From positions 620,001 through 684,000 of the forward strand of contig WLNI01000001.1 of assembly GCA_009699875.1 (NCBI GenBank): DNA of 64,000 bases. The letters are read 5' to 3'. The position numbers were made by a program, and so were the translations under genes. Of the stretch, positions 36,641 through 45,872 are shown piece by piece. The number at the start of each line of letters is the position of its first letter. The first letter of the stretch is position 1. The DNA is from Actinomycetota bacterium (GTDB lineage Bacteria; Actinomycetota; Acidimicrobiia; Acidimicrobiales; RAAP-2). The notes below the pieces were generated by a model, which saw nothing but the letters and a program-made list of their open reading frames with translations, was not told the origin of the DNA and made no database searches.

Positions 36641-39241
36641 ATGGACCATCAACTGAAGCACCTTGATCCTGAACTCCGAATGACCCCAGAGAAGCCTTCT
36701 CTCGAAGGCCTAGAAGCGCGATGGTCCACAAAGTGGGCCCAGGACGAAACCTATTTATTCGATGCTTCCAAAGATCGAGAAGACGTCTTTTCCATTGATA
36801 CCCCACCTCCAACAGTGTCGGGATCACTCCATATTGGCCACGTCTTTAGTTATACCCATACCGACGCTATCGCTCGATATCAGCGAATGCGCGGAAAGTC
36901 TGTCTTCTATCCCATGGGTTGGGATGACAATGGACTCCCAACTGAACGGAGAGTCGAAAATTACTTTGGCGTCCGTTGCGATCCATCGCTCGCCTACGAC
37001 CCAGCGTTTCAACCCCCCGAAACACCAGACGAGAAAACACGGATTTCTGTCTCGCGTCCAAACTTTGTAGAACTCTGCTTAAAGCTCACGCAGCAAGACG
37101 AGGAAGTCTTCAAGGAACTGTGGAGGACGCTCGGGCTGAGCGTTGATTGGTCACTCGAGTACGCAACAATTGGTGAGACCGCACAACGAGCATCACAACG
37201 AGCATTTTTGCGCCAACTTGCTCGTGGGGAGGCTTACCAAGCTGAGGCTCCAACCCTGTGGGACGTTGATTTTCGCACGGCCGTCAGTCAAGCTGAACTT
37301 GAAGATCGGGAACGACCTGGCGCCTACCACCGTTTAGCGTTTGCCAGAAGCGATGGATCAGGTTCCGTTGAAATTGAAACTACTCGGCCTGAACTCTTAG
37401 CTTCATGTGTTGCACTTGTCGCACATCCAGACGACCCTCGCTACCAACCACTCTTTTCAACGAATGTTTCAACCCCACTTTTCGGTGTCAATGTTCCCGT
37501 GCTCGCCCATGAGCTCGCTGATCCGGAAAAGGGTTCTGGAATTGCCATGATCTGCACCTTTGGTGACACCACTGACGTGGTGTGGTGGCGTGAACTCTCT
37601 CTCCCCACGCGAACTCTTATCTCCCGAGAAGGTCGTTTAGAACATGCTCCTTTTGGTGAACAAGGTTGGGAGTGCAATAGCGTTGAAGCGGCACAGCGCG
37701 CCTATGCAGAACTTGAAGGCAAGACGGTCAAACAGGCCCAGGCAAGAATCGTCGAAATGCTGACGGAATCCGGTGACTTAATCGGGGAACCTCGCCCCAT
37801 TACACACCCCGTCAAGTTTTATGAAAAAGGTGATCGACCCTTAGAGATCGTTACCTCCCGGCAGTGGTTCGTTGCCACACAACAGATGCGTGACACGTTG
37901 CTCAAAGCCAGCGAGCAACTCCACTGGCATCCCGATTTCATGTCACATCGGTTGAGGACCTGGATTGAAGGACTCAACGCCGACTGGAACATTTCACGCC
38001 AGCGGTTTTTTGGAGTCCCACTGCCTCTTTGGTATCCACTCAACGATGACGGATCAGTGAACTACTCACTCCCGCTCTCGCCCAGCGAAGATCGCCTTCC
38101 CATCGATCCATCAACCGATGCCCCAGATGGATACGAAGAATCACAACGAGGCGCCCCGGGTGGTTTCATTGGGGACCCAGACGTGATGGACACGTGGGCG
38201 ACGAGTTCACTCACGCCACAAATTGCAGGGCGATGGGAAGATGATCCTGAGTTTTTTGCAAAGGTTTTCCCAATGGACGTCCGTCCCCAAGCGCACGAAA
38301 TTATCCGAACATGGCTTTTCTCAACGATCGTGCGGTCTGAACTTGAATTTGGCGTTTTGCCGTGGAGTAACGCCACTATTTCTGGCTGGGTCTTGGACCC
38401 TGATCGCAAGAAAATGTCGAAATCAAAAGGCAACGTGGTCACTCCACTGCCTCTCCTGGAAGAACATGGAGCTGATGCGGTTCGTTACTGGGCTGCCAAC
38501 GGACGTCCTGGAACCGACACCGCCGTTGACGCAGGACAAATGAAAGTTGGTCGACGGCTTGCCATCAAAATCTTGAATGCGTCTCGGTTTGCACTCGGTC
38601 GTCTCGGCGAGAACCCCGTCCCTCCCTCGTCGTCAATTTCTGAGCCAATTGATCTTGATCTGATTGCACAACTTTCTCAACTTGTCGAAGAGGCAACAAA
38701 AGCCTTTGATGACTTCGACTACGCACGAGCCCTCGAAAAAACTGAGTCATTCTTCTGGCGCTTCTGTGATGACTACGTGGAGCTGGTCAAAACAAGGGCC
38801 TACGGTGACCCTTCTAGCCCAGCGACTGCCTCAGCCCAAGCAACCTTGGCTCTTTCGCTAAGCGTCCTTCTTCGCCTCTTCGCTCCCTTCTTGCCATTTG
38901 TCACCGAAGAGGTCTGGAGTTGGTGGCAAGAGGGATCGATCCACCGTTCACCATGGCCTCAGCAGTCTGAATTTCCTGCGGACCCTCCCAAGATATCTGG
39001 AGTCTTTGACGAAGCCTCTGAGGTTTTAGGTTCCATTCGCCGTGAAAAAACTACGGCGAAGAGGTCAATGCGAACACGTGTCGACGTCGTTGTTGTCAAA
39101 AACTCAGCTGAGATTCTCGCATGTCTTCGAGCTGCGGTAAGCGACATCTGCGATGCGGGTGGGGCGGAAACCATCGACCTCGTCGAAGGAACTCCCTCGG
39201 TGAGCGTCACACTCGCCCCTGAGGAACCTGCGTCGACTTAA
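36641..39241 (+). CDS. valS: Valyl-tRNA synthetase (archaeal-like form)
   Basis: 866 residues. The HIGH motif is SLHIGHVFSYTHTD, followed by PMGWDDNGLPTERRVENYFG, the form seen in archaea and some bacteria rather than the GTDHAGIATQ form of Escherichia coli ValS. The editing domain spans about 220-400, KMSKSKGNVV is at the expected place, and the anticodon-binding domain fills the last third. The tail is short, without a long coiled-coil arm. The ATG at 36641 is used; an ATG at 36680 is possible. Its TAA overlaps the convergent DUF3293 stop. Confidence 0.95.
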   Translation: MDHQLKHLDPELRMTPEKPSLEGLEARWSTKWAQDETYLFDASKDREDVFSIDTPPPTVSGSLHIGHVFSYTHTDAIARYQRMRGKSVFYPMGWDDNGLPTERRVENYFGVRCDPSLAYDPAFQPPETPDEKTRISVSRPNFVELCLKLTQQDEEVFKELWRTLGLSVDWSLEYATIGETAQRASQRAFLRQLARGEAYQAEAPTLWDVDFRTAVSQAELEDRERPGAYHRLAFARSDGSGSVEIETTRPELLASCVALVAHPDDPRYQPLFSTNVSTPLFGVNVPVLAHELADPEKGSGIAMICTFGDTTDVVWWRELSLPTRTLISREGRLEHAPFGEQGWECNSVEAAQRAYAELEGKTVKQAQARIVEMLTESGDLIGEPRPITHPVKFYEKGDRPLEIVTSRQWFVATQQMRDTLLKASEQLHWHPDFMSHRLRTWIEGLNADWNISRQRFFGVPLPLWYPLNDDGSVNYSLPLSPSEDRLPIDPSTDAPDGYEESQRGAPGGFIGDPDVMDTWATSSLTPQIAGRWEDDPEFFAKVFPMDVRPQAHEIIRTWLFSTIVRSELEFGVLPWSNATISGWVLDPDRKKMSKSKGNVVTPLPLLEEHGADAVRYWAANGRPGTDTAVDAGQMKVGRRLAIKILNASRFALGRLGENPVPPSSSISEPIDLDLIAQLSQLVEEATKAFDDFDYARALEKTESFFWRFCDDYVELVKTRAYGDPSSPATASAQATLALSLSVLLRLFAPFLPFVTEEVWSWWQEGSIHRSPWPQQSEFPADPPKISGVFDEASEVLGSIRREKTTAKRSMRTRVDVVVVKNSAEILACLRAAVSDICDAGGAETIDLVEGTPSVSVTLAPEEPAST

Positions 39242-39672
39242 TGCTCGAGCGAGACCTCTGTTGTCTCGTCATCGCACCAGACAATGAGTAAACCTTCACT
39301 GCTTGCTTCGTAGATCGCAATCTGGGCGAACTCTCGACCCAATGCTTGAGCTTCAGCTCGCTCCATGCCAACGACACACCACCCGTGCTCTTCATATTGT
39401 GATGAATAGCCATGTCCGTACGCAGGGAAGAAGTGGATACCGCGAGATCGAATCTCTTCGAGGAGAGACGTTGATGCTCGATCGTTCTCATGTTGAGAGA
39501 CTGCGCTCGCATATGGATTCCACGCTGAAACAATATGGAGAACCGAACTCAGGGACGTTGCGAGTGTCCGTGGTGGAACTTCCACGCCGTCCACCAGGAC
39601 CCGAACGATGGTCTTCCTCCACTCATCGACGATCTCCGCCGATGGTCGGCGATCCGATCGACTACTCACCAC
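39238..39672 (-). CDS. DUF3293 family protein
   Basis: 144 residues when read from the GTG at 39672. The family is recognised by LHIVSAWNPYA, then an LLEEIRSRGIHFFPAYGHG segment and GWCVVGMERAEAQALGREFAQIAIYEA. Function unknown; members are small cytosolic proteins. The frame is open to 39729 within livF, but the later GTG overlaps the livF stop and looks translationally coupled. It is the last gene of the liv operon by position. Confidence 0.75.
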   Translation of the reverse strand: MVSSRSDRRPSAEIVDEWRKTIVRVLVDGVEVPPRTLATSLSSVLHIVSAWNPYASAVSQHENDRASTSLLEEIRSRGIHFFPAYGHGYSSQYEEHGWCVVGMERAEAQALGREFAQIAIYEASSEGLLIVWCDDETTEVSLEH

Positions 39673-40387
39673 CGTCGAGATACACCCTCTTTGCTGTTTC
39701 GCCCATCTCTTCAGGGGAACCACTCGCAATGATCTTTCCGTGAATCATGATCGCGGCGTCTGTGGCGACTGAGATGGCCGTACTGACGAACTGTTCAACC
39801 AATAAAACCGTCACTCCCCCGCTGGCGATCTGCTGGACGAGTTCATAGAGCTCAGCCACAACCAAGGGTGCGAGACCCATTGAGATCTCATCGAGGAAGA
39901 GGACTTTGGGATCGCCAATGAGTGCTCTCGAAATAGCCAGCATCTGCTGTTCGCCACCCGAGAGCGTGCCGGCAAGTTGGCGACGTCGCTCTTTCAGCTT
40001 CGGAAATCGCTGATACGCGACCTCTTGGACTCGAGCGATCGACTCTCCTCGATAGCTCCACATGACCAAGTTGTCATGGACACTGAGGTTCGGGAAGATT
40101 CCTCGTCCCTCTGGAATTGAGCACACTCCAGCACGAGCGAGTGCTTCAGCAGTCCGATGTTTGAAGGTCAACTCACCAATAGCTATTTCCCCCGCAGTCT
40201 CTTCAAGCCGACCACTAAGCACTTTCAGGAGTGTTGACTTCCCTGCCCCATTCGGGCCAAGCAGTGCCAGCACGCTTCCCGCAGGAACCGAGAGGTCAAC
40301 ACCATGGAGTACTTCGATGCGTCCATAGGCCGCTTTGACTCCCGTCATGGTGATGGAAGGAGCCTGCGTCAAGAGCTGAGCGCTCAT
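39662..40387 (-). CDS. livF: Branched-chain-amino-acid-type ABC transporter ATPase LivF
   Basis: 241 residues. Walker A GPNGAGKSTLLKVLSG, signature LSGGEQQMLAISRAL, Walker B VLFLDEISMGLAP. The LivF family marks CSIPEGRGIFPNLSVHDNL and DEISMGLAPLVV separate it from LivG. Together with LivG it drives uptake of an organic solute. The ATG overlaps the livG stop (ATGA). The true substrate (branched amino acid, urea, amide or aromatic compound) is not determined. Confidence 0.93.
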   Translation of the reverse strand: MSAQLLTQAPSITMTGVKAAYGRIEVLHGVDLSVPAGSVLALLGPNGAGKSTLLKVLSGRLEETAGEIAIGELTFKHRTAEALARAGVCSIPEGRGIFPNLSVHDNLVMWSYRGESIARVQEVAYQRFPKLKERRRQLAGTLSGGEQQMLAISRALIGDPKVLFLDEISMGLAPLVVAELYELVQQIASGGVTVLLVEQFVSTAISVATDAAIMIHGKIIASGSPEEMGETAKRVYLDGGE

Positions 40388-41133
40388 GCGTCGTCCTCTG
40401 GTTCGGCGATGGTTCCTAAGTACGCTGCCTGAACGACTGGGTTCTCGCGAATCTCTTGAGGGGTCCCCACGGCAATAATTTCACCAAAGTCCAAGACAAA
40501 AATCCGATCACAGATCCGCAGAACGAGTTCCATGTCATGCTCAACTAAAAGAACTCCACGTTGTTCATTTGCCAGTTCACGTAGGAGTTCTCCCAAGAGC
40601 TGCGTTTCGTTGTCGTCAAGTCCGCTGCACGGTTCATCGAGGAGAATAAGCGCTGGATCGATCGCCAAGGCACGAGCAAGCTCAACAAGACGTGCTTCAC
40701 CAGTGGGCAGCGTCGAGACCTGGCGATCAGCATCACTCGTAATTCCAACACGATGCAAAAGTCCCTGAGCGGTGAGATCGCCAATTTCTCGACGAGCATC
40801 AATTCCCACTTGCACGTTTTCTCGAGCCGACATTGAACCGAAGAGTTCAAGACGCTGGAACGTTCGCGCAAGGCCGAGGCGGGCTCGGCGATGTGGGCCC
40901 AACTTCGTCACGTAAGTTGATTTCAACAAGACCGTTCCTCTGTCTGGCTCTTGGAGACCGCTAATTACATTGAAGAGCGTGGTCTTTCCCGCACCATTTG
41001 GACCGATCAAACCCGTCACTTCGCCACGACACACGTCAAGGGCGACACTATTGAGTGCTGCAACTCCACCAAACGTGACGGAGACATCACTAATACTCAG
41101 GACTGTTTCAAGCGTGCTTTCAGCCAACGACAT
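40384..41133 (-). CDS. livG: Branched-chain-amino-acid-type ABC transporter ATPase LivG
   Basis: 249 residues from the ATG at 41133, which has AAAGGATCTCA upstream; an in-frame start six codons earlier exists. Walker A GPNGAGKTTLFNVISG, LARTFQRLELFGSMS (the LivG Q-loop form), LPTGEARLVELARAL as signature (a P/T variant of LSGG) and ILLDEPCSGLD. It pairs with LivF on the fused permease encoded upstream. The start overlaps the permease end by 14 bases. Confidence 0.92.
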   Translation of the reverse strand: MSLAESTLETVLSISDVSVTFGGVAALNSVALDVCRGEVTGLIGPNGAGKTTLFNVISGLQEPDRGTVLLKSTYVTKLGPHRRARLGLARTFQRLELFGSMSARENVQVGIDARREIGDLTAQGLLHRVGITSDADRQVSTLPTGEARLVELARALAIDPALILLDEPCSGLDDNETQLLGELLRELANEQRGVLLVEHDMELVLRICDRIFVLDFGEIIAVGTPQEIRENPVVQAAYLGTIAEPEDDA

Positions 41134-43045
41134 TGAGATCCTTTGTATCAAGGTTCATCGAAGAACGTGGCGTCGAGAGATAGGGGATTCGAATGTTCCG
41201 GTTAATCCAAGGAATCGGCACGATCCCATCAGGAACATTTGCCATTAATGCGATTCCCACGCCCGCAACAATTCCTGTTGCCCCAACTCCCCACGGAGGA
41301 AGGTGTGACGACGCGAGAGGAAGCAAGGCCGCTGCAAGTCCTCCGAGGAGCGCTCCTTGCGTCGTTCGGATACCAAAGATTGTGACGAACAAGACAATTT
41401 CCAAACTGGCAAACATCTGCACATCTAGTGCACTCAGGGCCAGTGATTGACCCGCAAAGAGAATTCCACCCACCCCTGCGAGTGCCGCTGACGCAGCAAA
41501 GACCATCATCTTTGAAACAGTGGGGTTCATCCCAAGGGTCGCAAATGCTGCTGGTGAATCATTCAGCGCCACTAATCGTCGCCCCCACTTGCTTCGTCGA
41601 ACTGCCAACACTCCAATTGCTGCGAGAGCAAATGCCACTGCAGTAAAGACCAGGTACGCCTTATCGCCGCTCATTGACACCCAGGGGATGCCGAGACGTC
41701 CCACTTTGATTGCTCCACCTTGAGGAATAAAACTGATGTTACTGAAGAAGCCGTAGTAGGCGGCCTGGGCAAATGCCAAGGTCGCCAAGGCGAGATAAAG
41801 ACCTTGAAGCCGAAGTGCGGGAAGGGCGATCAGTGCGCCGACCCCGGCACAGATAATGATCCCGATGATCAATCCCCACCACGACGCACCCCCGTTCGCA
41901 ACTTGCGACATCGTGTAGGCGCCAATCCCCATAAAGGTGAGTTGGCAGAGTGAGACCTGCCCGGTGTAGCCGGTCAAGAGAACCAATGAAAGTCCGACGA
42001 TTCCCAACGCAATCCCTTGGGTCACTGAACCAATAAGTGATGCGCTCAAAACCAGTGTTGCGAGCCACGCCACGATGACAAAAGCCACACCTCCTCGAAG
42101 CGACTGGGCCAGTGAGGCCACTTTTGGTGGAGTCGACACCGTCAGACGACCGATGGCGCGTAAACGAGCCGAGGGTAAAAGCAGCAGTGCAACAAATAAG
42201 AACACAACTGGCGTCAAGAGTCCGATCTGACTGACAAGATTTGTTGGGATGTGCCCAGGGAGATATCCGATTGCGTAGCTTTCCGCGAGTCCCAGAATAA
42301 TTCCACCGGCGAATGTCCAGGGAAGATTGCGTAATCGACCCAGAATCGCTGCCGCGTATCCGTTGACAACCAATAACGTCAGCAGGTTCACGTCAAGACC
42401 CGACACCGAAAGCTCTGGACTAATCAATATTCCTGCCAAGGCGGCAAGAAAGAAGCCAATGATCCAACCCAGGCGGGACATCCTTCTGGGTGACACGCCC
42501 GCCAGCGAGAGGAGTTCCGGGTCATCCACCACGGCCCTCATCGCAATACCACTCCTGAAATTCTGAAAATAAAGACGGAGGAGTACAGCGACGGCAATGG
42601 CGACGGCGACAACGACGAGTTGGTGATAGGTCACGTTGACGTCAAAGAGTTGGAGTGAACTTCCAGAGAAATACTCGGGCAGCGATCGAATCTCCGGTGC
42701 CCAGATTGCTTGTGCAAGTCCCACAAGAATCAGGAGGAGCCCCAATGTCACCATAAGACTTCTGACAACACTGGCGCCGAAGAGTCGCTTCATGAACGCC
42801 TCTTCAACGAAAATTGCGATCAACGGTGCCTCAATAAAAAGAACCACAATTAACGAGATCCAAGACGGCCAACCCCAGGACTGATTAAGTTGCCAATAAC
42901 TGAATGCACAGAACATGGCAACGGCTCCGTGAGAAAAATTAAATACTCCCGTCGTCGTATACGTGACCACAAGTCCCATCGCCGTGATGGAAAAGATCGC
43001 TCCAGAGACGACCCCAATAATGGTGAAAGTAAGGAACGTGGTCAT
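41120..43045 (-). CDS. Fused LivH-LivM permease
   Basis: 641 residues with about 18 hydrophobic segments. The first half (1-300) is LivH-like (TYTTTGVFNFSHGAVAMF and IGFFLAALAGIL), the second (330-610) is LivM-like (YTGQVSLCQLTFMGIGAYT and RRLVALNDSPAAFATLGMN, the EAA-type loop). Usually these are two genes; here one reading frame joins them, with a charged linker near residue 310. It forms the membrane channel for the importer. It follows the binding-protein gene by 57 bases. Confidence 0.92.
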   Translation of the reverse strand: MTTFLTFTIIGVVSGAIFSITAMGLVVTYTTTGVFNFSHGAVAMFCAFSYWQLNQSWGWPSWISLIVVLFIEAPLIAIFVEEAFMKRLFGASVVRSLMVTLGLLLILVGLAQAIWAPEIRSLPEYFSGSSLQLFDVNVTYHQLVVVAVAIAVAVLLRLYFQNFRSGIAMRAVVDDPELLSLAGVSPRRMSRLGWIIGFFLAALAGILISPELSVSGLDVNLLTLLVVNGYAAAILGRLRNLPWTFAGGIILGLAESYAIGYLPGHIPTNLVSQIGLLTPVVFLFVALLLLPSARLRAIGRLTVSTPPKVASLAQSLRGGVAFVIVAWLATLVLSASLIGSVTQGIALGIVGLSLVLLTGYTGQVSLCQLTFMGIGAYTMSQVANGGASWWGLIIGIIICAGVGALIALPALRLQGLYLALATLAFAQAAYYGFFSNISFIPQGGAIKVGRLGIPWVSMSGDKAYLVFTAVAFALAAIGVLAVRRSKWGRRLVALNDSPAAFATLGMNPTVSKMMVFAASAALAGVGGILFAGQSLALSALDVQMFASLEIVLFVTIFGIRTTQGALLGGLAAALLPLASSHLPPWGVGATGIVAGVGIALMANVPDGIVPIPWINRNIRIPYLSTPRSSMNLDTKDLNVVG

Positions 43046-43102
43046 GTTGACAGCACCACTTTGAATGCTTTGACCACGTTCCTCCTCGTCCCTCGAAAAG
43101 TA

Positions 43103-44437
43103 TTAAGGATTCACCTTTGGAAGGGGGCCATCGATGGAGTAGTAGACAGACTTACAGTCCCAACCACCTGAAGCCGTTGGTGCCACTCTGACAAACTTCC
43201 CGTTCTTAATTTGAGCAAAGAGCACACAGTTTGGTGGAATCTTCTTCGCCGGGTTCGCTGGAGCAATCAAGCCAGAAGCTGTGAAGCTCGTAATTCCCTT
43301 CAATGCCGTCAGGACACTTCCTCGAGTTGGGTTTTTCCCAGCCTTCTTCAAGGCCTGCGTGAAGAGTTGGGCATTGGCCCACCCAAAGAGGGTGTAGAGG
43401 TCTGGCTTGAAGCCGGGATGCACCTTTTGAATCCACTTGTTAAAGGTCGCCACTGCTGGAATTTTCTTGGCGTCTTCACCAAGGTAAAGCGACTGCCCTT
43501 GAATAATCCAGATTCCATTGGCATTTACCGCGCCACCTGCTGCAGGAATGAACTGAGAGGAGTAAACGGGACCAGCAGACATCACTACTTGAGGGTGGAA
43601 GTTCTGCTGAGCCATGGCCTTGTCCAATGCAGAAAAGATCTGCCAGTCACCATCAGTCATCAAGACCATCTGAACGCCTGCGTTTTTCATGTTGATAACG
43701 TCAGTTGTGAAGTTTGTTTCAACTGGTGAGACTTCTCGCACATAAGAGAACGCGTAGCCCAAGTTCTCTAAAGCGGCTTTTTGGCCTTCCCATTGAGAAA
43801 TTGCGGTCTCGACATTTGAAACCAAGTTTGCAACGTGCTTGATTGCTTTTGGATACTTCTTTTTCAGATAGGAATAGCCAGCTTGTGGAGCACCTTGCTC
43901 GAGTGGCTGCGCACTAAAGACGTTTGGAAGTGAGCTTGTTCCTGGGTCCAAGGTGTTCGACACATCAGGGAAGGCAGGGTGCTGGGCAAGAATATTGCAC
44001 CCATAGTTGTCGAAGAGCGAAAAACTCCCGACTGTTGCAAAGAGGCTTGAAACTGCCTGAGCAGTCTCGCTTTGGTTCTGCGTCCCGGAGAATGCATCGT
44101 CAAACGACTTCACGTAGAGCTTGCGCCCATTGACTCCACCTTGGGAGTTGATGTAGTTGAAGTATGCCTCGACTCCATATGCTGCCCCTTGAAAAAGTCC
44201 TGGGACCGGACCAGAAATGATCGAAACGTTTCCAACCGTCACTGAGTTCTTCGTGATACCCGTGGTTGCATTCAACTGTGCCGACGTTGCTGTTGTCGGA
44301 GCAGCACACGTTGAAGCGCTAGATGCTGCACCAGCAAGTGAACCTGAGGCCATGACCACTCCCGTTGCTGCCATCGCCGTTGCCGTCATAAGAGCGACAA
44401 CTCGTTGGCCCACTCGTGCCGTTGTGTGATTGCGCAT
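43103..44437 (-). CDS. ABC transporter substrate-binding protein, LivJ/K type
   Basis: 444 residues from the ATG at 44437, preceded by GGGGGAGATTG; a TTG one codon earlier is less likely. The N-terminus (RVGQRVVALMTATAMAATGVVMASG) is a signal peptide ending near the ASS/ASA region. The mature part has the type I periplasmic-binding fold (VTVGNVSIISGPVPGLFQGA, YFNYINSQGGVNGRKL). It captures the solute outside the cell and delivers it to the fused permease. First gene of the five-gene liv operon. Confidence 0.92.
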   Translation of the reverse strand: MRNHTTARVGQRVVALMTATAMAATGVVMASGSLAGAASSASTCAAPTTATSAQLNATTGITKNSVTVGNVSIISGPVPGLFQGAAYGVEAYFNYINSQGGVNGRKLYVKSFDDAFSGTQNQSETAQAVSSLFATVGSFSLFDNYGCNILAQHPAFPDVSNTLDPGTSSLPNVFSAQPLEQGAPQAGYSYLKKKYPKAIKHVANLVSNVETAISQWEGQKAALENLGYAFSYVREVSPVETNFTTDVINMKNAGVQMVLMTDGDWQIFSALDKAMAQQNFHPQVVMSAGPVYSSQFIPAAGGAVNANGIWIIQGQSLYLGEDAKKIPAVATFNKWIQKVHPGFKPDLYTLFGWANAQLFTQALKKAGKNPTRGSVLTALKGITSFTASGLIAPANPAKKIPPNCVLFAQIKNGKFVRVAPTASGGWDCKSVYYSIDGPLPKVNP

Positions 44438-44563
44438 CAATCTCCCCCTCGATTTTTGAAACCTTGCAGTATTTGTCCGTGGTGGAAAACTAGCCGTTTC
44501 TTGCTTATTTTTCCGGTCGTGTGAGTGTAGAACACGTTTCAGTCCTGATGAAAGGCCTTTTTG

Positions 44564-45823
44564 TTACTCGTTATTCTTCAAGGATTGAACCGGATTTTGG
44601 CCCTTTGTCGCCCTCACCGCCTCTAGGAACGCCACCACGCCTGCTGTAGTCGCCGAGCAGCGCGGAGAAGCCAAAACGTCAAAAGCGTGCTGAGCGAGAG
44701 GAAGCTCTATGTACGCAACTGGTGAACTCGACACTTCTCGAAGTGCAGGGACAAACGCTCGAGGAACCGCCACGGGAACCAGCGTGTCGTGGGTCCCATG
44801 AAGAACAAGAAACGGAGGTGCCCCAGAGTGAATTCGATGCAAGGGTGACGAGCGTTCGAAAAGTTCTCTGTCCTCGCTAATTGCCTTCTTCATGACTTGA
44901 CGCTCCAAGAGAACTTTGAGGCCTGAGCCGTATCGTCCACCGATTGCTTTCTGTGCGGTCATGTCCAGGACGCCATAGAAAGGGACACACGCAACAACAG
45001 ACGTGTCGCTCTTTTCGAATCCTGGCTGAAACTCCGGATCACCAGCCGCCAACGCAGCAAGTGCTGCGAGATGGCCTCCGGCTGATCCGCCAGAAATTGC
45101 TACAAACGATGGATCGCCTCCATATTCTCCGATGTGTTCTTTGACCCACCAGATTGACTGCATCACGTCAATAATGTGTTCCGGCCAGGTTGCCTTGGGA
45201 GAAAGTTGGTAGTTCACCGTCACGCAGATCCAGCCTCGAGAAGCAAATTCGAACATCATGGGTTTTCCCTGTTCTCGTTTATCTCCAAGCACCCATGCAC
45301 CTCCATGGATGTAGAGAAGGACGGGAGCATCACGCGTCGTAAACCTTGACTTGATGATGTCGAGACGATGAGCTTTGACGCCATCGTCAACGTACGAAAT
45401 ATTTTTAATGATCTCGATATCTCTCGAGGGAAATGGGATCGAGCGCATGACTCTCCACCACCGACCCCACACAGGACGCCGAAACGAATCAGGAATCTCA
45501 AGAGGGAAATCCGGCGTCTTGAGCAAGGAGCGTCGAACGACGCCTCGAGACGCAAACCCCACTCCCAGTAAGACAAGGAGGCCAAGCACGACGAAAGCAT
45601 CGAGAATAAAAGCAACGCGGCCAAGCGTGCCGTGCCAACCCCCGAAACGAGCAAGGACGAGCACAGCAATCACGAACACTACGGTGATTTGACCGCAAAG
45701 CTCCCCCACAATCCAACCAATGCCAAAGGACGATCCAGTCAAGGGATCTTTTCGGATTGGCACGTAGGTCACCCCGACCAGTAACAGGACGAGTGCCGAG
45801 AAAATCAGGTTGGCAAGTGCCAT
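44564..45823 (-). CDS. Alpha/beta-hydrolase (HSL/carboxylesterase type) with N-terminal membrane segments
   Basis: 419 residues. Three hydrophobic segments occupy about 1-95, then a catalytic domain: oxyanion motif LLYIHGGAWVLGDKR, nucleophile elbow SGGSAGGH, aspartate in LHGTHDTLVP and histidine in LAQHAFD. This is the hormone-sensitive-lipase-like esterase layout used on short acyl esters. Where the domain sits (which face of the membrane) is not decided. The start has TACGCT 8 bases upstream and GGGAG beside the ATG, so either leaderless or led initiation is possible. Confidence 0.88.
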   Translation of the reverse strand: MALANLIFSALVLLLVGVTYVPIRKDPLTGSSFGIGWIVGELCGQITVVFVIAVLVLARFGGWHGTLGRVAFILDAFVVLGLLVLLGVGFASRGVVRRSLLKTPDFPLEIPDSFRRPVWGRWWRVMRSIPFPSRDIEIIKNISYVDDGVKAHRLDIIKSRFTTRDAPVLLYIHGGAWVLGDKREQGKPMMFEFASRGWICVTVNYQLSPKATWPEHIIDVMQSIWWVKEHIGEYGGDPSFVAISGGSAGGHLAALAALAAGDPEFQPGFEKSDTSVVACVPFYGVLDMTAQKAIGGRYGSGLKVLLERQVMKKAISEDRELFERSSPLHRIHSGAPPFLVLHGTHDTLVPVAVPRAFVPALREVSSSPVAYIELPLAQHAFDVLASPRCSATTAGVVAFLEAVRATKGQNPVQSLKNNE

Positions 45824-45872
45824 GACTCCCTAGCGTAACCCTGGTGAGCTCCTTTGGCGAAAGCAGTTCTTG

